A DNA stretch of 64,000 nt from an uncultured Pseudoxanthomonas sp. (GCA_937975725.1 CALJUL010000026.1:54754-118753); one strand, 5' to 3'. Counted from the stretch's first letter, positions 17,684 to 30,191 are shown. Notes: generated by a model not told the origin, from the letters alone. Program-made: numbers and translations.

Positions 17684-17997
17684 AGAGCGGTGGGCGAGGG
17701 AACTGGTGTCCCTCGCTCGCTGTGGGCGTGGTGCTGGGCAATGCATCGGCGCCCGCCGTTCCGCGCGTGCACTAACTGGTTGGATGCGTGCTTGGCCTCA
17801 GGCTCCCGCAGCAACGACATCGAAGGCGGCCGCACTCGGGCCGCCCCTTCCATGCATCGAGAACGCTTTCTCGTCTGCCGGATGCCGGTGCACGGCAGGC
17901 TTCTTCTCCCGGAGTGGGAGAGAAGCCTCATCCGCGAGCAATGGCTAGGCCACTGGCCGGTCGCAACGCACAAGGGCCGTCGCCGGCCCGTGCGCCC
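17684..17997. other. Intergenic stretch with a GC hairpin
   Basis: About 310 bases without a supportable gene. It contains a seven-pair GC hairpin, GGCGGCC at 17825-17831 and GGCCGCC at 17839-17845, followed by CCCTTCC and not a T-run. The rest looks like decayed sequence and ends just before the stop of the DUF6491 lipoprotein gene. Confidence 0.5.
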
Positions 17998-18456
17998 TCA
18001 GTTCTTGCCCGCCTCGCGCTCCACCGCCGAGGCTTCGCGCAGCTCCTTCTCGCTGGCGCGCAGCGCTTTCACGTCGAGCGGGCGGATGGTCTGGATGCGG
18101 CACGGGATCTTGATGCCGGACGTGCCGCTGCCGCGCGGGATGACGTCGTCGAAGCGGGCCGAGACGCGGTTCATCTGGTTGGTGATGCTGATGGCCACCG
18201 CGTAGTTGAGGTCGGTGCAGGGACCGGACAGTTCCAGCAGGAACGCTTCGCTGGGCTTGGTCCAGACGACCAAGGCGCTGTCGCCGAGCGGGCTCCAGCC
18301 GTTGAGGCTGCCGAAGTAGCGGAAATCGGAAACGGGCTGGCCGGCGTGGTCGCGGTAGAGGGCGAGCTTGTCGGCGTCGGAGGGCCGGCCGCCGGTGGCG
18401 CAGGCCGACAGGCCGGCCGTGGACAGAAGCAGTGCGAGGGACAACCAGGGTTTCAT
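17998..18456 (-). CDS. DUF6491 family lipoprotein
   Basis: Protein of 152 residues with a lipoprotein signal: a short basic start, a leucine-rich stretch and the lipobox L-S-A-C, with the acylated cysteine at residue 19. The mature part (K-L-A-L-Y-R-D-H-A-G, F-R-Y-F-G-S-L-N-G-W, I-R-P-L-D-V-K-A-L) matches the DUF6491 proteins of Xanthomonadaceae, which are of unknown function. I chose the ATG at 18456 because GGAG lies six bases upstream and the signal peptide starts there; the frame extends 32 codons further without support. The protein is probably anchored in the outer membrane. Confidence 0.82.
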   Translation of the reverse strand: MKPWLSLALLLSTAGLSACATGGRPSDADKLALYRDHAGQPVSDFRYFGSLNGWSPLGDSALVVWTKPSEAFLLELSGPCTDLNYAVAISITNQMNRVSARFDDVIPRGSGTSGIKIPCRIQTIRPLDVKALRASEKELREASAVEREAGKN

Positions 18457-18633
18457 GGCGGGCTCCATGTCAGGGTGTCGGGATTCTCTCCGCCGCCATG
18501 ATGCGCCCGACCGGCGCGGCCGGCGCTGGCCGGGCGCCCGCACGTTCAGCATGCGTGCGGCTTGCCATCCTCCCGGGCGATCCGTATCATTGCCTGCCTT
18601 CGCACCGGCTCAGCCGTCACGCGACAGAATCTT

Positions 18634-18709
18634 GGCCGGGTAGCTCAGTTGGTAGAGCAAGGGATTGAAAATCCCTGTGTCGGGGGTTCGATTCCCTCCC
18701 CGGCCACCA
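18634..18709 (+). tRNA. tRNA-Phe (anticodon GAA)
   Basis: This is a 76-base cloverleaf. The acceptor arm is GGCCGGG (18634-18640) pairing with CCCGGCC (18699-18705), the D arm is GCTC...GAGC, the anticodon stem AGGGA/TCCCT carries the loop TTGAAAA with GAA in the centre, and the T arm contains TTCGATT. The 3' CCA is encoded. A strong terminator follows 10 bases later. Confidence 0.97.
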
Positions 18710-18719
18710 TGTATTCCAG

Positions 18720-18750
18720 GGGCCTGCAGCAATGCAGGCCCTTTTCTTTT
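18720..18750 (+). terminator. Rho-independent terminator of tRNA-Phe
   Basis: A nine-pair stem, GGGCCTGCA (18720-18728) with TGCAGGCCC (18733-18741), closes a GCAA loop and is followed by TTTTCTTTT. It lies directly downstream of tRNA-Phe. Confidence 0.92.
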
Positions 18751-18846
18751 GGCCGATGTCCAGGATGGTGCGTGAGCGTAGTCCGCTGCGGCCCTTCTTG
18801 CATGCGGATTGCCCGTCGCGGAAGCGTTTCCGCGGCAAGCGGGAGG

Positions 18847-19116
18847 CTATTCCTGCGGCACGTAGCCTGCGGGCTTCTCCGCGCCGCCGCCGAACAGGAA
18901 CTTCTCCAGTTCCGCTTCCAGGAACGCGCGGTGCTTGGGGTCGCGCGGCGACAGGCGGTTCTCGTTGATCAGCATGGTCTGGTGCGCCAGCCAGGCGGCC
19001 CACGCGGGCTTGCCGATGTGGGCGAAGACGCGCTTGCCCAGTTCGCCGGGATAGGGGACGAAGTCCAGGCCTTCCGTTTCGCGTTGTTCGTACTGGCAGA
19101 AGACGGTGCGGGGCAT
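18847..19116 (-). CDS. yggX: Probable Fe(II)-trafficking protein YggX
   Basis: Protein of 89 residues, the normal size for YggX, a small cytoplasmic protein linked to protection of iron-sulphur clusters and iron traffic. It starts R-T-V-F-C-Q (conserved cysteine) and contains [21 protein letters not shown] and F-L-F-G-G. I chose the ATG at 19116 because the family begins M-S/P-R-T-V-F-C; another ATG lies three codons earlier. It follows mutY (itself a 4Fe-4S enzyme) by 35 bases, the conserved gammaproteobacterial mutY-yggX order. Confidence 0.94.
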   Translation of the reverse strand: MPRTVFCQYEQRETEGLDFVPYPGELGKRVFAHIGKPAWAAWLAHQTMLINENRLSPRDPKHRAFLEAELEKFLFGGGAEKPAGYVPQE

Positions 19117-19151
19117 GGCGGGCATCTCGTGGGTGGTCGCGGGGTCCGCGA

Positions 19152-20213
19152 CTAGGCGGGGACGGCGGCGGAAAGCAGCTTGCGGATGGGTGCGGGCAGG
19201 CCCAGCGACGGCAGTTCCGCGCGCGCCACCCAGCGCAGGTCGCCATTGTCGCGCAAGCCGCCGCGCAGGGCGACCTTGCGCAGGCGCAGCGGTTGCAGGT
19301 GCAGGCGGTAGTGGCTGAAGGTGTGCACGATCAACGGCAGTTCTTCGGCCGCGTCGTAGTCGCCTTCGACTTCGCACGCGAACCATTCGCGCATCGCGCC
19401 GTCGGTGTCGGCCTGCGGCAGCGTCCACAGCGAGGCCCAGATGCCGGTCGGCGGGCGGCGTTGCAGCAGCAGGTCGCCGCCGCGGTTCTCCAGCCACAGC
19501 GCCACCGCTTCGCGCTCGGGCAGGGTCTTGCTCGGCTTGGCGGTGGGCAGCGCGTCGGTCAGGCCTTCGCGCCGCGCCACGCAGTCGTCCTGCAACGGGC
19601 ACAGGGCGCAGGCCGGCCGGGCGCGGGTGCACAGGGTGGCGCCGAAATCCATCTGCGCCTGGGTGTAGTCGGCCAAGCGGCCGCCGGGGACGTGGCGGAC
19701 GTGTTCGCCGGCCAGTTCCCACAGCCGTTTTTCCACCGCCGGCAGGCCGGGCCAGCCGGCGATGCCGTGGACGCGCGCCAGCACGCGCTTGACGTTGCCG
19801 TCGAGGATGGGAAAGCGGTCGTTCCATGCCTGTGCCAGGATCGCGCCGGCGGTGCTGCGGCCGATGCCGGGCAGGGCGTGCAGCGCGTCGAAGTCACGCG
19901 GCAGGTCGCCGCCGTGTTGCGCGACGCAGGCTTTCGCCGCGGCGTGCAGGTTGCGCGCGCGGGCGTAGTAGCCCAGGCCGGCCCAGTGCGCCATCACCTC
20001 GTCAGTGGACGCGGCGGCCAGATCGGGCAGGGTGGCGAAGCGTTCCACGAAGCGCAGGAAGTACGGAACGACCGTGGCCACCTGCGTCTGCTGCAACATG
20101 ATCTCCGACAGCCACACGCGGTACGGCGTGCGCGGATGCTGCCAGGGCAGATCGTGGCGGCCGTGGCGGTCGAACCAGGCCAGCAGGCGGTGGGCGAAGG
20201 AAGAGTTCGACAT
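19152..20213 (-). CDS. mutY: A/G-specific adenine glycosylase
   Basis: Protein of 353 residues that removes adenine mispaired with 8-oxoguanine. It has the catalytic glutamate region [10 protein letters not shown], the helix-hairpin-helix L-P-G-I-G-R-S-T-A, the catalytic aspartate in I-L-D-G-N-V-K-R-V, and four cysteines spaced C-x6-C-x2-C-x5-C that hold the 4Fe-4S cluster. The C-terminal third is the NUDIX-like 8-oxoG recognition domain. I prefer the ATG at 20213; another ATG at 20225 would add four residues and abuts a REP hairpin that begins at 20226. It forms a pair with yggX. Confidence 0.96.
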   Translation of the reverse strand: MSNSSFAHRLLAWFDRHGRHDLPWQHPRTPYRVWLSEIMLQQTQVATVVPYFLRFVERFATLPDLAAASTDEVMAHWAGLGYYARARNLHAAAKACVAQHGGDLPRDFDALHALPGIGRSTAGAILAQAWNDRFPILDGNVKRVLARVHGIAGWPGLPAVEKRLWELAGEHVRHVPGGRLADYTQAQMDFGATLCTRARPACALCPLQDDCVARREGLTDALPTAKPSKTLPEREAVALWLENRGGDLLLQRRPPTGIWASLWTLPQADTDGAMREWFACEVEGDYDAAEELPLIVHTFSHYRLHLQPLRLRKVALRGGLRDNGDLRWVARAELPSLGLPAPIRKLLSAAVPA

Positions 20214-20225
20214 CGGGGTGCCCAT

Positions 20226-20285
20226 GTGGGAGCGACGTCAGTCGCGACCTGGGGGACGGAATGTCGCGACTGACGTCGCTCCCAC
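20226..20285. repeat. REP-type palindrome between ftsY and mutY
   Basis: Perfect 23-base inverted repeat (GTGGGAGCGACGTCAGTCGC plus GAC and its complement) around a 14-base loop. It is a variant of the GTAG REP family found repeatedly in this window. Located between the ftsY stop and the mutY start, it could form a hairpin in a read-through transcript. Confidence 0.9.
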
Positions 20286-20301
20286 GGTCTGCATCGCGCG
20301 A

Positions 20302-21531
20302 TCAGGCACTGCCCAGCGCTTCCGGCAGCAGGGCGTCGGCGAAGGCTTCCGCGTCGAACACGCGCAGGTCTTCCGGGCGCTCGCCGATGCCGGCATAGCG
20401 GATCGGGATGCCGAACTCGCGGGCCAGCGCGAACACCACGCCGCCCTTGGCGGTGCCGTCCAGCTTGGTCACCACCAGCCCGGTGACGCCGACCGCAGCA
20501 TGGAACTGGCGCAGTTGCGACAGCGCGTTCTGCCCAGTGGTGCCGTCGATGACCATCAGCACCTCGTGCGGCGCGGTCTCGTCGATCTTGCCCAGCACGC
20601 GGCGGATCTTGCCCAGTTCGTTCATCAGCCCGGTCTGGGTGTGCAGGCGGCCGGCGGTGTCGGCGATCAGCACGTCGAAGCCGCGCGACTTGGCCGACTG
20701 CAGCGCGTCGAACGCGACCGAGGCGGCGTCGGCGTCCTGGCCCTGCGCGACCACGGGCACGCCGTTGCGCTCGCCCCAGGCCTGCAACTGCGCCACCGCG
20801 GCGGCGCGGAAGGTGTCGCCGGCGGCCAGCATCAGGCTGTGGCCGTCCTGCTTGAAGCGGCGCGCCAGCTTGCCGATGGTGGTGGTCTTGCCCACGCCGT
20901 TGACGCCCACGGTCAACACCACGAAGGGCTTGTGGCCGGCATCGATGGCGAGCGGCCGGGCGACCGGCGCGATCAGTGCGATCAGGTCGGCGCGCAGCGC
21001 CTTCAGCAGCGCCTGCGCATCGGCGAACTCGCGCTGCTTCATGCGCTTGCGCAGGTCTTCGACGATGGCGGTGGTGGCCGGCACGCCGACGTCGGCGGTC
21101 AGCAGCGCGGTCTCTATTTCGTCCAGCAGGTCGTCGTCCAAGCGCGGATTGCGCGTGAACAGCCCGGCCAGTCCCAGCGCGGCGCTGGTGCGGCGCAGGC
21201 GGTCGCGCCAGCCTGACTTGCCGGCCGCGGCGGCGGGTGCGAGGGCGGCGTCCGCTTCCGGCTGGTCCTGTTCCGGAGCCGGTGCAGCGGCAGCGGGGGC
21301 ATCGGCACGGGCGGCGGCCTGGCCGGCTGCTGCGCTTGCCGTGCCGTCCACGCCGGCCGTCAGTGCGGGAGGAGAAGGAGGAACGGCGGCATGTCCCTGC
21401 GCATCCGCGGGCGCGGGCGTCGCTTCGCCCGGCGCGCGGGGCAGGGCGGCGGCGAGTTCCTCGGTGCTGGGGCGGGTCTGGGCGGCGTCCTGGCCGTCCT
21501 GGGGCTTCTTGCGGCGGAAAAAACCGATCAT
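20302..21531 (-). CDS. ftsY: Signal recognition particle receptor FtsY
   Basis: Protein of 409 residues. FtsY is the SRP receptor GTPase that delivers nascent membrane proteins to SecYEG. The N-terminal 105 residues are a low-complexity Ala/Pro/Glu-rich acidic region that mediates membrane association in this family. The NG domain follows with G1 G-V-N-G-V-G-K-T-T-T, D-T-A-G-R and T-K-L-D-G-T-A-K-G-G. M-I-G-F-F-R-R-K-K is the usual start. It lies upstream of mutY on the same strand, separated by a REP hairpin. Confidence 0.97.
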   Translation of the reverse strand: MIGFFRRKKPQDGQDAAQTRPSTEELAAALPRAPGEATPAPADAQGHAAVPPSPPALTAGVDGTASAAAGQAAARADAPAAAAPAPEQDQPEADAALAPAAAAGKSGWRDRLRRTSAALGLAGLFTRNPRLDDDLLDEIETALLTADVGVPATTAIVEDLRKRMKQREFADAQALLKALRADLIALIAPVARPLAIDAGHKPFVVLTVGVNGVGKTTTIGKLARRFKQDGHSLMLAAGDTFRAAAVAQLQAWGERNGVPVVAQGQDADAASVAFDALQSAKSRGFDVLIADTAGRLHTQTGLMNELGKIRRVLGKIDETAPHEVLMVIDGTTGQNALSQLRQFHAAVGVTGLVVTKLDGTAKGGVVFALAREFGIPIRYAGIGERPEDLRVFDAEAFADALLPEALGSA

Positions 21532-21654
21532 CGCGCGGGGGACCGTGAAGAGGGCGACATGCTACCACCCGGCCGTTCGCGGCCCGTGGCGGCGGGACTC
21601 AAGATGGGGGCGGCGGCGGCCGATATCGATGGCGGGAATCCTCGGGAGCCGCCC

Positions 21655-21954
21655 TTGCCTGGTATCGCCGACATCGCCGTTTCGGGGCTGCGCGCCGCTT
21701 CGCTGGGGCTGCGGACGAGCGCGCACAACCTCGCCAACCTGTCCACGCCGGACGCCGCGCGGCAGGGGGTGGCGCTGTCCGCCGCGGCCGGCGGCGGCGT
21801 TGCAGCGACGGTGGTCGAAGCGCCCGCGGACCCGGCGGCCCCGCTGGAGGACGTGGCCGCGATGCTGGCCTACCGCACGCTGGCCGGCGCGAACCTGGCC
21901 GTGCTGCGGATCGCCGACCAGACGCTGGGGAGCCTGCTGGACGTCAGGGCATAG
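21655..21954 (+). CDS. Short flagellar basal-body rod-like protein
   Basis: Protein of about 99 residues with both ends of a FlgC/FlgE-type rod protein and almost nothing between. The N-terminal helix I-A-V-S-G-L-R-A-A-S-L-G-L-R-T-S-A-H-N-L matches the rod-protein signature ending S-x-N-x-A-N, and the C-terminal helix is V-A-A-M-L-A-Y-R-T-L-A-G-A-N followed by L-G-S-L-L-D. Such helices form the coiled coil of the flagellar rod and hook. I chose the TTG start because GGGAG lies six bases upstream and homology starts there; ATGs at 21604 and 21559 are possible alternatives. No other flagellar gene is nearby. Confidence 0.6.
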   Translation: MPGIADIAVSGLRAASLGLRTSAHNLANLSTPDAARQGVALSAAAGGGVAATVVEAPADPAAPLEDVAAMLAYRTLAGANLAVLRIADQTLGSLLDVRA

Positions 21955-22330
21955 GGGCGGGCCCGCATTCTTCCCGCCGCGATCGGGAGGAAGTGCCCGT
22001 CCGGGAAAGCCGGCTTCTCGCCTTGCGCGGGGGAATGCGCAAGGAAGTCCAACCCGGCACCCGATACGGATGTGGATGAGGGCGCTGCCGGCACGGAAGG
22101 CTCAGCACGCGCGGAGAAGAATGGCGAAACGCGGACAGCCCCAAATTTCTCCGGGGGCCGCGTCTCCGTTCACGCATCACCGTTACCTGCTTTCGCAAGG
22201 ACCCGCGCAGGTCGAAGCCGGAAACGGCGACGGCGCCTCAGGCGCCGCCGCGGTAATGACCCAGCCGCCTTCGCGCTGCACCGCGCGCAGCCGCGATCCC
22301 TCTCCCCGCGGGCGGGGAGAGGAGAGCGAC
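21955..22330. other. Intergenic region with GC palindromes
   Basis: About 375 bases between the rod-like gene and the stop of htpG. No gene is supportable. Two palindromes stand out: GACGGCGCC-TCA-GGCGCCGCC near 22228-22248, and the hairpin at 22299-22322 listed as the possible htpG terminator. Confidence 0.5.
22299..22322 (-). terminator. Possible htpG terminator hairpin
   Basis: Eleven-pair palindrome CCTCTCCCCGC/GCGGGGAGAGG with a two-base loop, nine bases beyond the htpG stop. It lacks a T-run, so it may only stabilise the 3' end or be a dispersed repeat. Confidence 0.35.
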
Positions 22331-25777
<3,447 letters not shown>

Positions 25778-25819
25778 TTTCCATCGCAACCAACGGTTCC
25801 AACAGGAGGGGGTAGACCC

Positions 25820-26317
25820 ATGAAGAACATCGCAACCCGCATGCTGCTCACCGCGTGCCTCGTGCTGCCGTTCGCGGCGTGCACGCAACACGAAGAGGCC
25901 GCCCCGGCCGAGCAGGCCGCCGCCGCGCCCGTCGCGCCCGCCACCACCGGCGACAGCGAGTGGAAGGCCTACCTGAGCCAGGTGGTCGACAACAACATGG
26001 GCACGATCACCAACACGCCCTACATCTACTACCTGCCGGCCGAGACCGATCCGGAATTCGAGGCCAAGTACGGCCGCCAGCTCGACCAGGCCAAGGGCGC
26101 GGTCGCCCGCGGCGTGACCAGCGGCAACCTGATCGCGTTCGGTTCGCCGAGCAGCGCCAAGATCGCCGACCTGGCCGTGGCCGCGTTCCAGGGCGCGGAA
26201 GCCGATTCGTTCAAGGGCGTGCGCATCCTGTTCATCGGCCAGGCCGCCGACAGCGACCGCGTCCAGGCCGCGGTCGCGCCGAGCGGTGCCGAATACGTCT
26301 TCGTCGAAGCCAAGTGA
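25820..26317 (+). CDS. Putative lipoprotein of unknown function
   Basis: Protein of 165 residues with a lipoprotein signal ending F-A-A-C (acylated Cys about residue 21) and then a low-complexity Ala/Glu/Pro linker. The mature domain (S-E-W-K-A-Y-L-S-Q-V-V-D-N-N-M-G, Y-I-Y-Y-L-P, F-E-A-K-Y-G-R-Q) is not one I can name. A strong AGGAGG lies upstream. It follows coaD by 42 bases. Confidence 0.75.
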   Translation: MKNIATRMLLTACLVLPFAACTQHEEAAPAEQAAAAPVAPATTGDSEWKAYLSQVVDNNMGTITNTPYIYYLPAETDPEFEAKYGRQLDQAKGAVARGVTSGNLIAFGSPSSAKIADLAVAAFQGAEADSFKGVRILFIGQAADSDRVQAAVAPSGAEYVFVEAK

Positions 26318-26693
26318 ACTGACCTCCGGCGCGCGGCTGCCCCGGTGGCCGCGCCCTGGCGAAAGCCCATTCCTGCGCAGGCGGGGATCCAGCGCCTCGG
26401 CGCCGGAATGCCATAGCGGAAAAGCCGTAGTGCCATCGCGGCAAAGGCGTCCGGCACCTGCGCCGCCGGACGCCGCTCTCGGCCAAAGCGGGCACCATCG
26501 TCTCCCACGACGGAAGGCGATGCCTCGCGAAAGCGGGAACCCCGGTACCTTCCACGCCGGAAGGTCATCCCCGCGCAGGCGGGGACCCCATGCCTTCCTC
26601 TGCCGGAGGGCTCCGGGCGCGGGACTGGACCGGAAGGCGTTCCCGGCGACCGGGCGCCACGGTTCCATGCCCGCGCCGGGATGACGAAAGAAC
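26318..26693. repeat. Intergenic cluster of degenerate GCGCAGGCGGGGA-type repeats
   Basis: About 375 bases without a gene. Several related short words recur in both orientations: TGCGCAGGCGGGGATCCAG near 26366, GCGAAAGCGGGAACCCC near 26528, GTCATCCCCGCGCAGGCGGG near 26565 and GGGATGACGAAAG at 26679. These are the pieces of the widespread proteobacterial TCATCCCCGCG...CGCGGGGATGA repeat, here decayed and probably the residue of several insertions. Confidence 0.6.
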
Positions 26694-26942
26694 ATGTCGC
26701 TCAAGATCAACGAACTCTGCGTCAACTGCGATGTCTGCGAGCCGGCCTGCCCCAACCAGGCCATCTCGATGGGCGAGACGATCTACGTCATCGACCCGGC
26801 GCGTTGCACCGAGTGCGTGGGCCATTTCGACGAACCGCAGTGCGTGGTGGTGTGCCCGGTGGAGTGCATCGACCCCGATCCGGTATATCCTGAAACCCAC
26901 GAGGAACTGCTGGCGAAACTGCGGCGGCTGCAAGGCGGCTGA
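26694..26942 (+). CDS. YfhL-family 2x[4Fe-4S] ferredoxin
   Basis: Protein of 82 residues. It carries two cluster-binding motifs: C-V-N-C-D-V-C-E-P-A-C-P (residues about 9-20) and C-T-E-C-V-G-H-F-D-E-P-Q-C-x3-C-P with the longer spacing typical of YfhL/Alvin-type ferredoxins. It is an electron carrier of the cytoplasm. The rsmD-coaD-ferredoxin neighbourhood is common in gammaproteobacteria. It lies 42 bases upstream of the gamma-glutamyltransferase gene. Confidence 0.95.
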   Translation: MSLKINELCVNCDVCEPACPNQAISMGETIYVIDPARCTECVGHFDEPQCVVVCPVECIDPDPVYPETHEELLAKLRRLQGG

Positions 26943-26984
26943 TCCCGGCAGGGAATCCCTTCCGATGCCCTATCTGGAGACGCC

Positions 26985-28727
26985 GTGATCCTGCGCCGAT
27001 TGTCCGCCTTCCTGTTCGTCGTCGCCTTCCTGCCCGCGGTGCACGCCGCGGACGGTGCGGCGCGGCAGGCGTCCGCCCATCCTCCCGGCACCGCCATCGC
27101 CAGCGCGCACGACCTGGCCACGCAGGCCGGCTTCGAGGCGATCCGCAACGGCGGCAACGCGTTCGACGCGGCCATCGCGGTGTCGGCGGCGCTGTCGGTG
27201 GTGGAGCCGATCAGCTCCGGGCTCGGCGGCGGCGGCTTCTTCCTGTTGCACGACGGCAAGACCGGCAAGCAGGTCTTCATCGACGCGCGCGAAACCGCGC
27301 CGGCCTCCGCCACGCCGGAGAAGTACCTCAACGCCGACGGCAGCTTCGACAGCGACCGCGCCGAGAACGGCCCCTGGGCCGCCGGCATCCCCGGCCTGCC
27401 CGCGGCGTTCGTGCACCTGGCGCAGCACTACGGCCGCCTGCCGCTGAAGACCTCGCTGGCGCCGGCGATCCGGATCGCGCGCGAAGGCTTCCCCGTGTAC
27501 GGCCGCATGGCGCGCGGCTACGAGGCACGCCGCGAGGTGATGGAACGCTACCGCGGCACCCGCGCGGTGTTCCTGCAGCACGGCCGTCCGATCAGGGAGG
27601 GCGACCTGTTCCGCCAACCCGACCTGGCGCGCACCCTGGAGCGGCTGGCCGCACGGGGCTTCGACGGCTTCTACCGCGGCGAGACGGCCAACAAGCTGAT
27701 CGCCGGCGTGAAGGCCGAGGGCGGCCACTGGACCGCGCAGGAACTGGCCGCCTACCGCGTGCGCGAGCGCGAGCCGCTGCGCTTCAAGTACAACGACTGG
27801 CAGGTGACCACCGCGCCGCCGCCGTCGTCCGGCGGCGTGGCGGTGGCGCAGATGCTGCAGATCCTGGATGCCTACGACCTGCAGAAGCTGGACGAAGTGC
27901 AGCGCACCCACCTGATCGTGGAGTCCATGCGCCGCGCCTTCCGCGACCGCACCTTCTACCTGGGCGATCCGGACTTCGTCCACGTGCCGGTGAAGACGCT
28001 GACCAACCCGTACTACGCCGCCGGCCTGCGCGCCACCATCAACCCGCTGAAGGCGACGCCCAGCGACAGCCTGTCGGGCCAGGAGACGCCGCTGGAGGAC
28101 GAGGAGACCACCCACTTCTCCATCATCGACGCCGAAGGCAACCGCGTGGCGGCCACCCAGACCGTCAACCTGCTGTATGGCTCGGGCCTGATCCCGCCCG
28201 GCACCGGTGTGCTGCTCAACGACGAGATGGACGATTTCGCGCTCAAGCCCGGCACGCCGAACGCCTTCGGCGTGATGGGCTACGAGGCCAACGCCCCCAA
28301 GCCCGGCAAGCGCATGCTCAGCTCGATGACGCCCAGCTTCATGGAGTCGCCGGACAAGGTGGCGGTGCTGGGCACCCCCGGCGGCAGCCGCATCATCACC
28401 ATGGTGCTGCTGGGCATGCTGGGCTACGACGCCGGCCTGGGCGCGCAGGAGGTGGCCGCGCTGCCGCGCTTCCACCACCAGTGGATGCCCGACCTGATCG
28501 AGATGGAGACCGACGCCCTCAGCCCGGCCACGCAGCAGGCGCTGGAGGCGATGGGCCACCGCTTCAAGGTGCCGGGCAACGCGGCGCAGGGCGGCCGCGG
28601 TTCCAGCCACGTCTGGGGCAACCTGCAGACCGTGGAATGGGACAAGGCCGGCAACACCCTGTCCACCGGCAGCGACCCGCGCAACTCCGTCGGCAGCGGC
28701 CGGGTGGAAGTCACGGCCAAGCCCTGA
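26985..28727 (+). CDS. ggt: Gamma-glutamyltransferase (glutathione hydrolase)
   Basis: Protein of 580 residues, full length for the Ntn-hydrolase proenzyme that cleaves gamma-glutamyl bonds of glutathione in the periplasm. It has a signal peptide (about residues 1-22), the early S-A-H-D-L-A-T-Q-A-G and S-S-G-L-G-G-G-G-F. The autoprocessing and nucleophile site is E-T-T-H-F-S near 380, followed by G-S-G-L-I-P-P-G-T-G-V and the oxyanion region R-M-L-S-S-M-T-P. The start is GTG with GGAGA just upstream. REP sequences follow. Confidence 0.94.
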   Translation: MILRRLSAFLFVVAFLPAVHAADGAARQASAHPPGTAIASAHDLATQAGFEAIRNGGNAFDAAIAVSAALSVVEPISSGLGGGGFFLLHDGKTGKQVFIDARETAPASATPEKYLNADGSFDSDRAENGPWAAGIPGLPAAFVHLAQHYGRLPLKTSLAPAIRIAREGFPVYGRMARGYEARREVMERYRGTRAVFLQHGRPIREGDLFRQPDLARTLERLAARGFDGFYRGETANKLIAGVKAEGGHWTAQELAAYRVREREPLRFKYNDWQVTTAPPPSSGGVAVAQMLQILDAYDLQKLDEVQRTHLIVESMRRAFRDRTFYLGDPDFVHVPVKTLTNPYYAAGLRATINPLKATPSDSLSGQETPLEDEETTHFSIIDAEGNRVAATQTVNLLYGSGLIPPGTGVLLNDEMDDFALKPGTPNAFGVMGYEANAPKPGKRMLSSMTPSFMESPDKVAVLGTPGGSRIITMVLLGMLGYDAGLGAQEVAALPRFHHQWMPDLIEMETDALSPATQQALEAMGHRFKVPGNAAQGGRGSSHVWGNLQTVEWDKAGNTLSTGSDPRNSVGSGRVEVTAKP

Positions 28728-28743
28728 CCCCTCCGGCTTCCCT

Positions 28744-28872
28744 GCAGGAGCGACGCAAGTCGCGACCGCACGGCTTGAAGCAATCGTCAGCCACGGATTG
28801 TCGCGAATCGACGCGGATGAAGCGTGTCGAAGCCCTGGCGCTTCATCCGAATCGATTCGCACCGATCCGTGT
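28744..28872. repeat. Single REP unit plus inner palindrome (partial composite element)
   Basis: GCAGGAGCGACGCAAGTCGC at 28744 is the left outer unit. The inner inverted repeat runs from CACGGATTGTCGCG (28792) to CACCGATCCGTG (28872), with GAAGC/GCTTC near the centre. The right outer unit is not present nearby, so this copy is incomplete. Confidence 0.7.
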
Positions 28873-28973
28873 TTCTTGCCTGTTCAAGGAAGTGGTGCGC
28901 CGGAGCGCACCCTCTGCCCTGAAGCCGCCGTTCCCATAGGGTTTGCCGACTTCGCACCTGTGTACCCACGCTT

Positions 28974-29140
28974 GTAGGAGCGGCTTCAGTCGCGACAGGA
29001 GAACCGGTGCCAAGGACAAGGACCAGCGGCTGGAAACGAGAGGCCGGAGAAAATCCGCAAACTGGCGGCTCCGGCTCGTCTCCGATTCCTGCTTCCTGCG
29101 TGCATGCCTGGCCCCCTGTCGCGGCTGAAGCCGCTCCTAC
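28974..29140. repeat. GTAG REP doublet (REPIN-like)
   Basis: The left unit GTAGGAGCGGCTTCAGTCGC starts at 28974. The inverted right unit GCGGCTGAAGCCGCTCCTAC ends at 29140. The 120 bases in between lack the CACGGAT-type inner palindrome, unlike the copies at 35.5 and 37 kb. Confidence 0.88.
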
Positions 29141-29205
29141 AGGGCGCTGTGCGCCACCGTCGTGTCGGTGTGCCCGCGCTGCGCGGCGGGAGTAGAATCG
29201 GGGCC

Positions 29206-30096
29206 ATGAAACTCTGGTCGCTGCTGGGCAACTCCCAGAAACTCGATGGTGGCGCGATGTTCGGCAACGCGCCGCGCGCGCTGTGGGAGAAGTGGTCGCC
29301 GCCGGATGCGCAGAACCGCATCGAACTTGCCTGCCGCGCGCTGCTGGCGCAGCCGTTGAACGGCAAGACCGTGCTGTTCGAGACCGGCATCGGCGCGTTC
29401 TTCGAACCGCGGTTGCGCGAGCGCTACGGCGTGCAGGAAGACCGCCACGTGCTGCTCGATTCGCTGGCCGCGGCCGGTTTCCGTCACGAGGACATCGACG
29501 TGGTGGTGCTGAGCCACCTGCATTTCGACCACGCCGGCGGCCTGCTGGCGCCGTGGCGCGAGGGCGCGGCGCCGGAACTGCTGTTCCCCAACGCGACCTA
29601 CGTGGTCGGCGCCGAGCACTGGCACCGCGCGCTGCAACCGCATCCGCGCGACCGCGCCAGCTTCATCCCCGAGTTGCAGCCGCTGCTGGAAGCCAGCGGG
29701 CGGCTGGAACTGGTCGCCGGCGAGCATTCGGAAGCGCTCGGGGAATCCGTGCGCTTCGTCTTCAGCGACGGCCACACGCCCGGGCTGATGCTGGCCGAGA
29801 TCGTCGGTCCCGACGGAGCGGAAGGCCGGACGCACGGCGGCGTGGTGTTCTGCGCCGACCTGATCCCCGGGCGGCCGTGGGTGCACGTGCCCATCACCAT
29901 GGGTTACGACCGCAACGCCGAACTGCTGATCGACGAGAAGCGCGCGTTCCTGGAAGACAAGCTGGCGCGCGACGTGCGCCTGTTCTTCACCCACGATCCC
30001 GGCTGCGCGCTGGCACAGGTGACCCGCGACGGAAAGGGCAGGTTCGGCACGGCGCATGAACTTGCGGAATTGCACGCGCACCCGCTGGCCGCCTGA
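29206..30096 (+). CDS. MBL-fold metallo-hydrolase
   Basis: Protein of 296 residues. The metal-binding motif is [11 protein letters not shown] near residue 103 (HxHxDH), followed by the later ligands in [13 protein letters not shown] and F-T-H-D-P. It is a cytoplasmic zinc hydrolase with no signal peptide. The first line [10 protein letters not shown] resembles a group of bacterial MBL proteins of unknown substrate. I chose the ATG at 29206 because the upstream frame crosses a REP element. It stands between repeats and an exported hydrolase. Confidence 0.86.
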   Translation: MKLWSLLGNSQKLDGGAMFGNAPRALWEKWSPPDAQNRIELACRALLAQPLNGKTVLFETGIGAFFEPRLRERYGVQEDRHVLLDSLAAAGFRHEDIDVVVLSHLHFDHAGGLLAPWREGAAPELLFPNATYVVGAEHWHRALQPHPRDRASFIPELQPLLEASGRLELVAGEHSEALGESVRFVFSDGHTPGLMLAEIVGPDGAEGRTHGGVVFCADLIPGRPWVHVPITMGYDRNAELLIDEKRAFLEDKLARDVRLFFTHDPGCALAQVTRDGKGRFGTAHELAELHAHPLAA

Positions 30097-30191
30097 AGTG
30101 ACTTCCGGCACCCGGATGCGGTGACGACCGGCTCCTGCCGTGCGTGCCGCGGGTCGGCAGACTGGTCCCGTCTTCCATACGGGGTCCAGGC

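Larger units (their letters stand above)
28728..29205. other. Repeat-filled intergenic region after ggt
   Basis: About 480 bases with no supportable gene. A lone REP unit lies at 28744-28770, then an inner-type palindrome at 28792-28872 (CACGGATTGTCGCGAATCGA and its near complement), then a REP doublet at 28974-29140. The region looks like two successive insertions of the same composite repeat, the first having lost one end. Confidence 0.7.
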
